64,000 bases of DNA, from positions 132,259,290 through 132,323,289 of the forward strand of contig OW121741.1 in the NCBI GenBank assembly GCA_933228675.1. Reading direction: 5' to 3'. How positions within the stretch are numbered: position 1 is the stretch's first letter; every line of letters begins with the position of its first letter. Under the pieces are notes generated by a model. The model had not been told where the DNA came from. It saw nothing but the letters and a program-made list of their open reading frames with translations, and did no database searches. Made by a program: the position numbers and the translations under genes. Source of the DNA: Stomorhina lunata. Its lineage: Eukaryota; Arthropoda; Insecta; Diptera; Rhiniidae. Below are positions 34,451 to 47,811 of this stretch, piece after piece.

Positions 34451-36189
34451 ATTCTATTCGAAGAGATCGGACTATCAAACCTACTATAGGCAAGGAAAGT
34501 TTGAAGTTTCCGACATGAAGATGGTCAAGATGTTCTAATTCCTTAATATTTATACCAACCTTAGATAGATCCTATTATCGTTTAAGTCTTAACACACAAC
34601 ATTTGAACTTCTGGGCAATCATTTCTTTTTCTTACTTTCACGATCTTATTGAGAAATTTTATTAATTTTCCGATTTAACGTTTCGTATATATGTTGCGTT
34701 ATAGTGTCAATCTTGACGAGTTTGACTGACAAGCCAGTTTGACATGAATGATCATTTACAAAAATTTCGGTACACTTAAATTTATCTTGAACTCATTTGA
34801 TGAAACCCCATCTTTAACAAACCATATCGTGCGATCCCTGAGAAAATGCTTTTTTAAAGCAAAGGAGGTACTTACCGGCACCAAAAGCACGCGTCTATTT
34901 AAACACTCACTGATCTTTATAACTGCATCTTCACTACACTTTCAGATGTTTCTTTTTTTGTTATTCTAAACGGATAAGTGGATTTTTTTTATTATTTTTA
35001 AAATAATGAGGGATTTATAATATGTTAAACGTCTTATTCCTTATTTATTCCAATTTTAAATCTCAGAATTCTCGTGTATTTGATTTTATTAATTTCATTA
35101 ATTTCCAAAAACTTAACCTCACTTTTTAGCACGTGGTTTTTGCTTAATGTTACAAAGTAACGGTTCTTCGTTATTAACCCTAAAGTATGCAATACTTTTG
35201 TTTAAGATTCATAATAAGGAAATGTTGCATGTTAACAAATACATTTCTGAAATTTAAAATATTGTATTACAAAATATGACATTTCTTAAATACTTCAATC
35301 TACAATAAATCCCCAAATATTCAAATGATTCAAATTTTTTTCAAGAAAAAAAAAACCCATTTGTATTGATGATGCATTTTTTTCTTGATTTTCTTTAATT
35401 ACAATTATAAAACTCCTAGTAACCCAAAACAGCGAAACAAAACGAAATTTCCATAAACAGTAAACCATTTTTAGATACAAGATGATATTATTCATTCAGT
35501 TAGTAAGTCAGTCAGAGCGCCAATTGTTTGTATTGTATTGTTGTATGAGTTGAATGTTGAATCAGCAGCCGCAGCAGCTAAATTTAGTTGGGTTAAGTCA
35601 GTCAGTTAGTACTCGTATAGGCTGGCTGTTTGGCTGGAATACCCAGTAACCTGTTGTTGTGAATTATGTTACAAACGTAGTAAGAAGTAACGTAACAAGT
35701 TTCGAAATATAGGAAGTCTCAGATATAAGTTACGAATACAACACGTACAACATTTCATACAATCATACAACAGCAAGACATACCACAATACTCGTACATA
35801 TTCATGCACTCTAACTGCACTCTAGCAGACAACTAGCTTTTGACTTTTTTCTCTTATTTTCTTTCTTTACATTTCTCAGCTTATGTTTTTTTTTTTTTTT
35901 GTTGCTGTAAAATTTAGTTTGGCTGCATGTCTTTACAGCCAACCAACCATCCATCCGTCCGTCTTTCGGTCGTTCGGCTAATGTTTGTTGTCGACTGTTT
36001 GTAGTGTTTCTTAGAGTTAGATATGTAATATTTCTTAGCCAGCTAGAGAATTAGATATGTAGCTGCATTTCGAGTCAGCTTGCTGTCTTTCTTGTAACGC
36101 TTAACGGTCTCTTACGTATTCACAACAATTTAGTTATTATCTAATGTATAAAGACGACGACGACGATGAAGACTGACTTATAACGTTAG
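34451..36189. other. Unassigned; leader-like patch near 35490-36180
   Basis: No gene. GTCAGTCAG runs, AGCAGCCGCAGCAGC (about 35565) and CCATCCATCCGTCCGTC (about 35950) give a fly regulatory or leader look without firm signals. Confidence 0.35.
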
Positions 36190-36960
36190 CGCTTCTCAAA
36201 ACATTTTATAGTGTAGCAGTAGTACCTACTTTTAAAAGCTCTTTCAAATCTTAACTTTACTATAAAAAAATCATAATAATATTTTTGTTTATGTTTAAAA
36301 ACGAGGTTAGTTTGAGAATGACACTGTTTTCGATTGGGACAAGAATGAAGTTTATCACACACACAAGGGCTAAATAATAAATTTTCTCCATGCAATCCAA
36401 TAGTAAGTAGACCACAAATGTTTGGGCTTTAGAATGAGATTTGAGGCTTTCGTTCCTGAAACTTCAGAACATATTTCATAGTAGTAGCGATAGAACAGTA
36501 ACAATAACTCTCGTCATATTGCGAAGTTGGTAGAACAAGTCAATAGATTTGGATATTCTACTGTCTCCGACAGTATGCGGTCGAGAAGCTCCAAAACAGT
36601 CACCGACAAGAATTAGACTGTTTTCGACTGGGACAAGAATGAGGGTTATCACACACACAAACAGTACGAATAAAAAAAATAATAAATATTCTTCATGCAA
36701 TCCACAATGACCACAAATGGTTGGACTCTAGGATGTGATTTAAGGCTTTCGTTCTCGAAACTTCCGAAATCATTTCATAGTCGTAGCTATGGAACAGTGT
36801 AACACACATCATAATGCAAAGTTGGTAGAATAATTCAATAGATTTGGATATCCTACTGTCTCCGATGAATACCTTTCCCCCATGCGGCCGAGAAGCTCTA
36901 AAACAATCACCGATCATCACACAATATTTCCATGCCGAAAACATCAAGAGCTCCTGATCT
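36190..36960 (-). mobile_element. LINE C-terminal relics, tandem on minus strand
   Basis: On the minus strand, 36910 down to 36710 encodes GDSRISKSIELFYQLCIMMC, then VTLFHSYDYE, homologous to the RRNVGCVTLFYRY segment of the plus-strand LINE at 37750-37860. A second copy (about 36600-36390) repeats this, with unit offset 294 bp (CGAYTGGGACAAG at 36331 and 36625). Both are broken. Confidence 0.7.
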
Positions 36961-37029
36961 TTAATATTTATACGACGCATTAAGATACAACGATACCATT
37001 TTTAGATGGTATTAAGATTCCGATTTACA

Positions 37030-38130
37030 GTTCTAATTATGTATTAATACATGATCTCGCTTTTCAAAAATCTTGGACTACAGGTCAAGCTTTTGTTGCT
37101 TCTGGTGTCGGTAATACCTTCTCTCGATTCATATCGAATTTCCTCAGGTATCGCACTATAAGTGTTGTTGTAGATGGGATCTCATCAAACGCAAGGCTCT
37201 ATTCTTTCTCCCACCCTATTTCTTGTATTCATTTGTGACCTTCTAGGTCAAACTTCTAATCCTGTAACATTTGCTATTCGTATTCATTTAATTATAGACC
37301 GAATCTTCCACAGATTGTGGCTAGGAGACAAAACATGAATGAATCATTAAATAACGATCTCGAAACCGTTTCCAAATGGGATCGTGTGAATAGAGTCGAC
37401 TTTAATGCACGCAAGGCTCAGTGTTGTATGCTTACGCATAAACTCACGGTAGATCATGTTACTTTATCTGTATCCTTGGATGGTGTAAAGATTCGGGAAT
37501 CAGATACTCTTGATGTTCTAAGCATGGGAATTCAATGTGATGTCCGTTGGACTAAACACAACTTTTAAGTGTCGAAAGAAGCATTTAAGTGCCCCGGTTT
37601 TCTCAAACGGTGCAACAGATACTTCCCTCCTTCTGATCTCCTTACTATTTACACTACCTGCATTCGACCGAAAATGGAATAAAACTCTCATGTATGAGAC
37701 GGTGCTTCAAAGTCTATTTTGGAGCTTCTCGACCGCGTATAGGGGAGGGCAAAAGTGCCTTTCGATGACATTAGGTCACCCAACTCTATTGACTCACTGG
37801 AATACCGTCGCAATGTGGGTTGTGTCACACTGTTCTATCGTTACAATTTTGGAATGTGTTCTAACGAAATCAAGGAACTCGTTTCCGAAACTCGGACTTT
37901 CTTGGGCAATACACTTAATTCTGTTAGAGCTCATTCTTTCGTGGTCGATTGGCCAGTAGACAGAACAACACACTACAGAGAAAAGTCGTTTTTCAGCCGT
38001 ACAGTTCGTATGTGGAATTCGCTCCCCGCAGAAGTTTTTCCAGCCAGTTGTAATATAGGTAAATTGAAATCAAATGTCCACACACACTATTTCATATATA
38101 CTCCCTTCCATAGCCTCCCTGCAAGCAACT
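37030..38130 (+). mobile_element. LINE ORF2 relic lacking the YADD box
   Basis: The order is: reverse-transcriptase piece QGSILSPTLFLVFICDLLGQ (about 37190-37250); a jump to MNESLNNDLETVSKWDRVNR and FNARKAQCCMLTHKL (37335-37450), the segment that normally follows the active site; then DIRSPNSIDSLEYRRNVGCV (37767 onward); then HYREKSFFSRTVRMWNSLPA and EVF near the C-terminus, ending at 38132. No FADD/YADD sequence occurs between the first two blocks, so the catalytic centre was lost by deletion. Frameshifts at 37560 and 37700 split the rest. The block order is that of jockey- or R1-like fly LINEs. Confidence 0.85.
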
Positions 38131-38700
38131 AAGTTAACTTTAAGCATATTGAAAGTGAATTTTTCGTCAACTAGTTGTGGTTGATGCTTGGATTACTATT
38201 TTAACATGGCGATGTCATTGGAGGTAGTCACTGTCCGACCTTGCATGACTTTTCAACTAACTTAAAACTAGTTTTTTATTAGTTAGTTAATAGACAAAGA
38301 GAGAAAAAGAGAGAAATAACACGCGGGTTACCTTTGGAAAGGGGATAGTAGAGAAGCCAAAGGTGGTGGTGAAAAGGAGAGATAAATGTTTATATTATTC
38401 TACACTTTCCCTGAAAGCAACTCAGTTAACTTTAAACAAATTTATAGTAAATTTTTCGTCAACTAGTTGTGGTTGATGCTTGGATTACTTTTACCAAAGA
38501 AAAGTGACTATTTCAACGTGGCGATGTCATTGGAGGTAGTCACTGTCCGACCTTGCATGACTTGTTAACTAACTTAAAACTAGTATTTTATTAGTAAGTT
38601 AATGGACAAAGAGGGAAGTAACACTCTGGGTTAACTTCTTTGGAAAGGGGATAGTAGAGAAGCCAAATGTGGTGGTGAAAGGGCTCAGTAACAATGCGCT
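38110..38700 (+). repeat. Tandem duplication behind the LINE, 292-bp period
   Basis: Two direct copies share CGTCAACTAGTTGTGGTTGA, GCGATGTCATTGGAGGTAGT and AAAGGGGATAGTAGAGAAGC. The landmark TCGTCAACTAG lies at 38164 and 38456. They sit directly after the LINE frame and are probably its 3' untranslated region in two copies. Confidence 0.9.
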
Positions 38701-40227
38701 CTTAGAGTCTGAAATCTTACTACTATGGAAGAACAATAGTAAGAAGAAAGGCAGTAGTAAAATGTTAAAAATAGCTTAACCTTTTCACGATGCCCATTTT
38801 GGTGTTACTGAATTATCAAACTAACCTCGTACTTGCCTTACATATAGTCATCCCCACACGCCCCCATATTATTTTGTATTTAAGCTGACATACATTTTGG
38901 CTACGGTTTTTTTTCTTTCACTGTAAGCAGGCAGCAAACAGCCTTTTTGTCGTTACCTATGTTTGTCCGTCTGTCTGTCTGCTGAGTTTTACTAAGCCTA
39001 AGGTTTCTCAGATGGCTGGATGTTTTAAGCCACAATTAGGTAACTTATTGAACATTATACATTTTATATACAATTTCGGTATTTTTAAGTTGTTGTTGTT
39101 GTAGTGTTTGTTTGCTGCTGCATAGAGGGAACAATATAGAGCTCGTCGTAATAAATGTAGGTTCAACTCCATTACATGCTGCCTTTGTGTATTGTGTGTT
39201 AGGAATAGTTGTCGGTTGGTTGTTGCTATTGCTGTTGTTGTTATTGTTGGCTCTAAGGAAGGTGTATTTGATTACAAATCTAGGAAATGTATTTCTGTAT
39301 GTACGCATACACTCGTAGTAGTATAGTTACAATAGCCAAGCAATAGGTATTTTCTTTACTTCTACCTGTTGTATATTTTTACAACAAATACCTACATTCG
39401 TTCCAATCTATCTATACTTTAGAGCATATTAAAGCATTTTTATACAATATAGTATAATATTGTAGTTGTATTTACTTGAGTATTTTAGACTTTATTTGAA
39501 TTTGCATTAAATTGTGTTGTGTAATATCTATCTATCTATTTATTTGTTGGTCTTATGTTGTTTTGTCTTTTCTTTTTCGAACAATCTTTTCGAAAACCTT
39601 TTGTCTAACCTGTTGCCTGCAACTAACTTCCTTATGGAAACAACAAGAATTCATTATTGAATTTGAAATCAGCAACAAAAATATATAAGTTTGTATGTTT
39701 AACTATTGTTCACGAGCGTAACTACTCGACAGATTGACTGACTAAACTCGTATTCTATAATATAAAGACAAAGAAATTATTATTTATATCCATGATTTAA
39801 GTGTTGAAGTTATGTTCATTTATGAGCTTGTCATTCAATCTTAAAGATCCTATAATGTACTAAACTAGGAAGTAGTAGACAAGAAATGATTAGACATTTT
39901 TTTTGCCATAAATCATGAAAAATTTATATATAATTGTAGATAAGCTATGCAAGCTAAACTATTTTACAACAAAAGGAAGGAATTTTAAAAAGAATTAGTT
40001 CATTTAAATTCAATTTTTTAGAAATTACGCATTTTTATACATGGTAATACTCAAGCACTATGAAATATAAAGTAAAAAATCGATTTATAAAGTCCTATAT
40101 CTGTCTAAATTTTATTTCATCTACAATAAACTACATAATTTATTTTTAAACTCCTAAACTCATGCTTCAAAATTTCGCACGAAATGTTGAAAATCCTAAA
40201 AGTATGCAACGTAATACGCTATAAAAA
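38701..40227. other. Unassigned with GTT/CTG simple repeats
   Basis: GTTGTTGTTGTTG at 39091 and TTGCTGTTGTTGTTATTG near 39228 are the only structures noted. The short frames here follow the triplet repeats. Confidence 0.45.
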
Positions 40228-43200
40228 CTATAAATAGTAATTTTTGAAAAATTTCCTATAAATAGTCAATTTTTAAAAACTTTTATATAAATAGTCAATT
40301 TTTGAAAAATTTCCTATAAATAGTCAATTTTTGAAAAATTTCCTATAAATAGTGAATTTTTAAAAAATTTCCTAAAAATAGTCAATTTTCGAAAAATTTC
40401 CTATAAATAGTCAATTTTCGAAAAATTTCCTATAAATAGTAAATTTTCGAAAAATTTCCTATAAATAGTAAATTTTCGAAAAATTTCCTATAAATAGTCA
40501 ATTTTCGAAAAATTTCCTATAAATAGTAAATTTTCGAAAAATTTCCTATAAATAGTAAATTTTTGAAAAATTTCCTATAAATAGTAAATTTTTGAAAAAT
40601 TTCCTAAATAGTAAATTTTTGAAAAATTTCCTATAAATAGTAAATTTTTGAAAAATTTCCTATAAATAGTATATTTTTGAAAAATTTCCTATAAATAATA
40701 AATTTTTGAAAAATATCCTATAAATAGTAAATTTTTGAAAAATTTCTTATAAATAGTAACTTTTTGAAAAATTTCCTATAAATAGTCAATTTTCGAAAAA
40801 TTTCCTATAAATAGTCAATTTTCGAAAAATTTCCTATAAATAGTCAATTTTCGAAAAATTTCCTATAAATAGTCAATTTTCGAAAAATTTCGTATAAATA
40901 GTCAATTTTCGAAAAATTTCCTATAAATAGTCAATTTTCGAAAAATTTCCTATAAATAGTCAATTTTCGAAAAATTTCCTATAAATAGTCAATTTTCGAA
41001 AAATTTCCTATAAATAGTAAATTTTCGAAAAATTTCCTATAAATAGTCAATTTTCGAAAAATTTCCTATAAATAGTCAATTTTCGAAAAATTTCCTATAA
41101 ATAGTCAATTTTCGAAAAATTTCCTATAAATAGTCAATTTTCGAAAAATTTCCTATAAATAGTCAATTTTCTAAAAAATTTCCTATAGTCAATTTTCGAA
41201 AAATTTCCTATAAATAGTCAATTTTCGAAAAATTTCCTATAAATAGTCAATTTTCGAAAAATTTCCTATAAATAGTCAATTTTCGAAAAATTTCCTATAA
41301 ATAGTCAATTTTCGAAAAATTTCCTATAAATAGTCAATTTTCGAAAAATTTCCTATAAATAGTCAATTTTCGAAAAATTTCCTATAAATAGTCAATTTTC
41401 GAAAAATTTCCTATAAATAGTCAATTTTCGAAAAATTTCCTATAAATAGTCAATTTTCGAAAAATTTCCTATAAATAGTCAATTTTCGAAAAATTTCCTA
41501 TAAATAGTCAATTTTCGAAAAATTTCCTATAAATAGTCAATTTTCGAAAAATTTCCTATAAATAGTCAATTTTCGAAAAATTTCCTATAAATAGTAAATT
41601 TTTGAAAAATTTCCTATAAATAGTAAATTTTTGAAAAATTTCCTATAAATAGTAAATTTTTGAAAAATTTCCTATAAATAGTAAATTTTTGAAAAATTTC
41701 CTATAAATAGTATATTTTTGAAAAATTTCCTATAAATAATAAATTTTTGAAAAATATCCTATAAATAGTAAATTTTTGAAAAATTTCTTATAAATAGTAA
41801 CTTTTTGAAAAATTTCCTATAAATAGTCAATTTTCGAAAAATTTCCTATAAATAGTCAATTTTCGAAAAATTTCCTATAAATAGTCAATTTTCGAAAAAT
41901 TTCCTATAAATAGTCAATTTTCGAAAAATTTCCTATAAATAGTCAATTTTCGAAAAATTTCCTATAAATAGTAAATTTTCGAAAAATTTCCTATAAATAG
42001 TAAATTTTCGAAAAATTTCCTATAAATAGTAAATTTTCGAAAAATTTCCTATAAATAGTCAATTTTCGAAAAATTTCCTATAAATAGTCAATTTTCGAAA
42101 AATTTCCTATAAATAGTCAATTTTCGAAAAATTTCCTATAAATAGTCAATTTTCGAAAAATTTCCTATAAATAGTCAATTTTCGAAAAATTTCCTATAAA
42201 TAGTCAATTTTCGAAAAATTTCCTATAAATAGTCAATTTTCTAAAAAATTTCCTATAGTCAATTTTCGAAAAATTTCCTATAAATAGTCAATTTTCGAAA
42301 AATTTCCTATAAATAGTCAATTTTCGAAAAATTTCCTATAAATAGTCAATTTTCGAAAAATTTCCTATAAATAGTCAATTTTCGAAAAATTTCCTATAAA
42401 TAGTCAATTTTCGAAAAATTTCCTATAAATAGTCAATTTTCGAAAAATTTCCTATAAATAGTCAATTTTCGAAAAATTTCCTATAAATAGTCAATTTTCG
42501 AAAAATTTCCTATAAATAGTCAATTTTCGAAAATTTTCCTATAAATAGTCAATTTTCGAGAAATTTCCTATAAATAGTCAATTTTCGAAAAATTTCCTAT
42601 AAATAGTCAATTTTGGAAAAATTTCCTATAAATAGTCAATTTTCGAAAAATTTCCTATAAATAGTCAATTTTGGAAAAATTTCCTATAAATAGTCAATTT
42701 TCGAAAAATTTCCTATAAATAGTCAATTTTCGAAAAATTTCCTATAAATAGTCAATTTTCGAAAAATTTCCTATAAATAGTCAATTTTCGAAAAATTTCC
42801 TATAAATAGTCAATTTTCGAAAAATTTCCTATAAATAGTCAATTTTCGAAAAATTTCCTATAAATAGTCAATTTTCGAAAAATTTCCTATAAATAGTCAA
42901 TTTTCGAAAAATTTCCTATAAATAGTCAATTTTCGAAAAATTTCCTATAAATAGTCAATTTTCGAAAATTTTCCTATAAATAGTCAATTTTCGAGAAATT
43001 TCCTATAAATAGTCAATTTTCGAAAAATTTCCTATAAATAGTCAATTTTGGAAAAATTTCCTATAAATAGTCAATTTTCGAAAAATTTCCTATAAATAGT
43101 CAATTTTGGAAAAATTTCCTATAAATAGTCAATTTTGGAAAAATTTCCTATAAATAGTCAATTTTCGAAAAATTTCCTATAAATAGTCAATTTTCGAAAA

Positions 43201-43625
43201 ATTTCCTATAAATAGTCAATTTTCGAAAAATTTCCTATAAATAGTCAATTTTCGAAAAATTTCCTATAAATAGTCAATTTTCGAAAAATTTCCTATAAAT
43301 AGTCAATTTTCGAAAAATTTCCTATAAATAGTCAATTTTCGAAAAATTTCCTATAAATAGTCAATTTTCGAGAAATTTCCTATAAATAGTCAATTTTCGA
43401 AAAATTTCCTATAAATAGTCAATTTTCGAAAAATTTCCTATAAATAGTCAATTTTCGAAAAATTTCCTATAAATAGTCAATTTTCGAGAAATTTCCTATA
43501 AATAGTCAATTTTCGAAAAATTTCCTATAAATAGTCAATTTTGGAAAAATTTCCTATAAATAGTAAATTTTTCAAAAATTTCCTATAAATAGTAAATTTA
43601 AGAAAAATTTCCTGTAAAAACTAAT
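40228..43625 (+). repeat. 29-bp tandem array D with higher-order structure
   Basis: About 117 units of TATAAATAGTCAATTTTCG plus AAAAATTTCC. The consensus is the exact reverse complement of array B. Higher-order duplications are visible. A block with GTATATTTTTG, ATAATAAATTT and AAAATATCC variants recurs at 40670 and 41711 (1041 bp). A shortened CTATAGTC unit recurs at 41183 and 42253 (about 1070 bp). A block with AAAATTTTCC, CGAGAAATTT and TTTTGGAAAA variants recurs near 42530 and 42965 (435 bp, exactly 15 units). Confidence 0.97.
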
Positions 43626-45559
43626 TTTGTAAAAAAAATTCCTTTTTTGGATTTTATTTCTAAAGAACCTTAAAAAAACACTTGTGAACTATTGAAATGT
43701 TTCCTATTTTAACCACAAATGACTACTTCATACATTGCCACGAAAGATTTCCGAACACTTTTCATATGTAAGACGTGCATTGTTGGACAAACCATAAACA
43801 AAAGGATCTAAATTTGTTTATGCCTTTAATGTAAATATTAGCAAAAAATGCACGATTTTAATTAGAAATGTAATTAGAGAAAACTCTTTTTAAGGAAAAT
43901 TCTTAAAAAAAAAGTGCTCAAACTCAATTCATCTGCAAAATACTTAACACATTTGTATATGGTTTTTCACATAGAAGATAATAGGAAGGACTTCTAACAC
44001 GTCAGAAACCACAAGTAGTGATGACTTGAGGCATTTAACAAATTATTTGTTTAATATTAAAACAAAGCCACTAATTAATATCTCATATGTGTAATAAGAT
44101 AATTTTCTTTCTTTATAATGAAAGAAAATGATGAAAATGTCATTCATTGGCTGTGATGAGGAGGAAGGATAAAACTCCTCCACACCAGAGAAGTATAACA
44201 AATGCAATTGTTACATTTTGCTTGAGAACCAAAAAGCCCTTAAGCGTAAAGACAAAGAAGGTGTGCAGATTTGGTATAAAACTGCATTACTTGAAAAGCA
44301 AAAGCCAGCAATTTTCCAGTGATAATTGTAATGTTGCAAGCAAATAAAGAATAAGATTCTTTTTACATAATAATGCAAAAATTAAGAAGATGTTCGTGTC
44401 ATTTTTATCATATCATTATTGTATGATTCTAGTGTTATTTAGTGCTATTGTTGTAGCTTTATGTTACATAACCACATAACGTTTTTTATAATTTCTAATT
44501 AAAAATTAACGCGCTTAAGTTGTTGTGATTCAGTTTTTGCGATGAACATGTAAATTTTATTATTTTAAGCCAATTAACTTTTATAGTACCTATTTAGGAA
44601 GTACGTACAATAGTTATTAATATTAATCATAAAATTTATTTTTAATTTTCCTTATTTTTTTTCGACGTTAATAACCGATTTTCAATTTTTGTCGGAACTT
44701 GACCACTTGGTTTTTTTCATACCTACTTTGTACTCGAATATACTTATAATTTGATAAGATTTAAAAAATATCAACTGCTGATAGCGAATTGTTTATTTAG
44801 TACCCATTACCTTTTTTCATACATACAAAAGATCAAATGTACCTACTTGTTAGCTCTAGGTGGATAACACCTGAGCCTATATAAACGGAATTCTGATTAA
44901 AAATCATTAGAAATTTCTGAAAAAAGGATAGTTTAAGCTATAAATAAGATGAAGTGTAATCAGATATAAATTAGATATAGTGCCGAAATTACTGCAACAA
45001 AATTAGGAAAGGGTATATTGACCTTATCCCCTATATAAAATCTATTCTTAAAAGTCTATCTGAACAAAAACGGGTATTACATAGCGAACTTGAACGAATA
45101 TCGTAGTTTTAAAGCCAAAAGTTTTGTTAAACATCTAATGACTAAAGTCACTTGTTGGTCTTGCTTTGATCACGTGTTAACTAACCCAAATATATGCAAA
45201 AACATTTTTCAAAATCTTTCTATCAACGTCAATTTTATTAAAAACAAATTTGTTTTTTTTTTAACTTTTTTTGAAGTTATTGATGGTCTCTAAAGTCTCT
45301 TATCTTGGGAAAAAATATGTCATATTGTTTTAGTACTCGTCTTACGCCAAAGGAAGATATCAGTAAATCTTGATAATTGATTAGAACTATTGATTTATGA
45401 TTAAAAATGTGTTTAAAATTTATTTTAATATATTTCCGTCATTTCGAGAATTCACAAGGTGTCGTACTTTTATATTGTGAAGTTATAATGTTTTAACATT
45501 TCTTTGTAGTAAAAAATTTGATGGTAAAAAATTCGCTTCTAAAATTTTCAATGACTCAA
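43626..45559. other. Unassigned AT-rich sequence
   Basis: No gene or known repeat recognised. Frames are short and stop-limited. Confidence 0.45.
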
Positions 45560-46140
45560 TTTTAATTTGAACGAACTCGGTTCCCAGTTCACATCAACTT
45601 CATGTGAGTTGACCATATCGCTCTTGCAGATCATACAATTAAGAACAATTGCCTGGCCAACTTTGTTATCAAAGAATTATGGATCACTGACGCCATTAGC
45701 CCAAAATTTAGACCAAACAATGACTTTTTCGGGATGCATTGAATGCTCAAATTCGATCATTTTGCTTCTTCACTTACTCATTTATCCGGGTGGAAATTGA
45801 CTCCCCCGGACTTAGAGCAAACTCACGGACCCCGGCTATACTTTTTGAAGATCTTGCCTTTACCTTTGGATAAAATGTATCCACCATTTTGCGAACAGTC
45901 CGAGTTGGACTACTATAACAACAGTACTTTGCCCGAACGGATCAATAATTTTAATAAAACTTTTCGCATTTTCGTATTTGCCCGTGTTGCTATATCTGTA
46001 TATCCGACTGTACTTCGCCCGAACGGATTAATCATTTTGATACAACTTTTCGTATTTTCGTATTTGCCCGCGTTGCTATATCCGTCCATGGTGATTTTCC
46101 AAAATAGGCTGATAACTAATTCGATAATTGAAACATAAAA
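45560..46140 (+). other. Less AT-rich segment with a 75-bp local duplication
   Basis: A 131-codon frame runs from 45743 to 46138, but it depends on an internal duplication: CGCATTTTCGTATTTGCCCG at about 45967 and TCGTATTTTCGTATTTGCCC at about 46048 belong to two copies of about 75 bp. The peptide shows no domain that I recognise. The segment is probably a decayed transposon, because relics lie next to it, but I cannot name the family. Confidence 0.3.
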
Positions 46141-46544
46141 AAATGGACGCCATAAACTGTTAAAGCTTGTAAATCGCTTTATAAAGACATTTAACAGTTT
46201 AAACGATAAGACAACTTGTAAATCCCCTTAATATGAGGTAAAAAATTTAAATTATCACTTAAACGGTGGAAAATTTTTTAAAACCCATTTAATTTTTATA
46301 TTTTTTTTAATATATTGAGTTTTTTGCAGAAAAAAAAAACAAGAAATATAAGTGGAAAAGATAATTTTTATGGCTAAAAATGGACCGATTTCAGTAATAT
46401 GTATTTTCAAATATTATCATATCTACTAAAGCTTAATATTTATTATACGATTTATTACATGTGACCCGGCCTATGAAAAGGTGGCTTATGACTCAAAAAT
46501 AAATTTTCAAAAAATTAGCTAATTTTTCGAAATTTATCATTTAA
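46141..46544. other. Unassigned AT-rich sequence
   Basis: Nothing recognised. Confidence 0.45.
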
Positions 46545-47045
46545 ATGACTACTACGCGAAACGTGAAACCACTTTTTGACACATATTGGGCGGAATTTCA
46601 GCCATAACTTGACGAATGTTGGTTATTAAGGGCTCAAGAGTCAAAGGTTTATCTGCAAAAACACGGTCTTTCGCGTAGCCCCACAAAAAAAGTTGAATGA
46701 TGTCAAATCGCATGATCTTGGTGGCCAGTTGATATCGCCACAACAAGAAATTACGCGGCCAGGAAATGCCTCTATTCGCTCAAGTTGTGTGGCATGTGGC
46801 ACCGTCTTGTTTAAACCACATGTTCTCCAAGTCGTATTCTTCAATAGCAGGCAAAAAAAATCGGTTATCATATGATCATAACGCTCCGAATTCACGGAAT
46901 CGACACATTCGGGTCTTCGGCAAGACTTTCACTTACAGCAGCGATATTTTTAGTGGAACTAGCGAAACGATGATACACAGACCTTACAATATTTGTAACC
47001 GCTCCAGTCTCTTCAAATTTCTTCACAATTTTGACAGATCCTTAC
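46545..47045 (-). mobile_element. DUF4817/mariner-like transposase relic, copy 2
   Basis: Minus strand, from 47045 downward: KKFEETGAV-like head, AEDPNVSIP, then directly NSERYDHMITDFF (junction at about 46895), LPAIEEYDLENMW, QDGATCHTT, GDINWPPRSCDLT, FFLWGYAKDR and ADKPLTLEPLITNIRQVMAE. The block order matches the relic at 15548-15960, including the same internal deletion, and this copy keeps more of the C-terminus. Frameshifts separate the blocks. The second aspartate is preserved in CDLT, but the first catalytic segment is absent. Confidence 0.82.
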
Positions 47046-47204
47046 TCATTTTTCATTCTCTGAAAACAGAATTTCCGTTAATCTTATGTTGTTAGTTTGA
47101 GAGACAAGTTTATATACTACAATATCATCAACAACAAAATATCCTCAGAGTGGAAAAAGTAGGCGTTATTTTCTAGGGGCCGAAGAAGGATTTGTTGCAC
47201 GTCG

Positions 47205-47545
47205 TCCGAAGATATAACGAAAAATTTATTTTGGCTATCCCAATGTGCGGCATAAACAAAAATTGCTTTTTTTTAATAGTTCGGTTAGAATTATCGAAAA
47301 ACTTCCTAGTAAAAGGTCCGATTTTTTAAGAACTTTAATTTTCTGATATTAGGGTGGTACATTAGGGTGGTAGGAACTGAGGTCTGATGAATAAATACTA
47401 CAACTGGATATCTGAGATTAATGACTATTAAAGCAAAATATGGGCATCCTTGAGACAAAAACATCGATATATCACACTTTAAGATCCGACTGTAAATGGC
47501 GAAGATATAACGAAAAATGTATTTTGGCGACCCCAATGTGCGACC
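47205..47545 (+). repeat. Local duplication of a GATATAACGAAAAAT segment
   Basis: GAAGATATAACGAAAAAT followed by TATTTTGGC and CCCAATGTGCG occurs at about 47209 and 47502, an offset of 293 bp. The intervening sequence includes two copies of TAGGGTGGTA. No coding is recognised. Confidence 0.7.
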
Positions 47546-47811
47546 CCAAATTTTGTTCGAAACTGTCTTACAGCACTACTTTATATTCGGTGTTGTATGG
47601 CGAACTTTTTTTTTCTTCCATATAAGTCGAGACGCTCTAGGGTACACAAATATTTGATATAGATCGAAACAATTCAGATTCATAACGAAGAAATCGTCTC
47701 AGAGTAAGGAAAACACTACAGAACTATTTTTTTTAAGTCGGGTCAAAGACTTAATAATACACTTGTTCTCTGTCAAAAGTGAATTTTAAGTGCATAAAAA
47801 TAATAAAAAAC

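Noticed and set aside
45743..46138. 131-codon frame as a gene
   Set aside because: It contains an internal 75-bp duplication, shows no domain and lies next to transposon relics.
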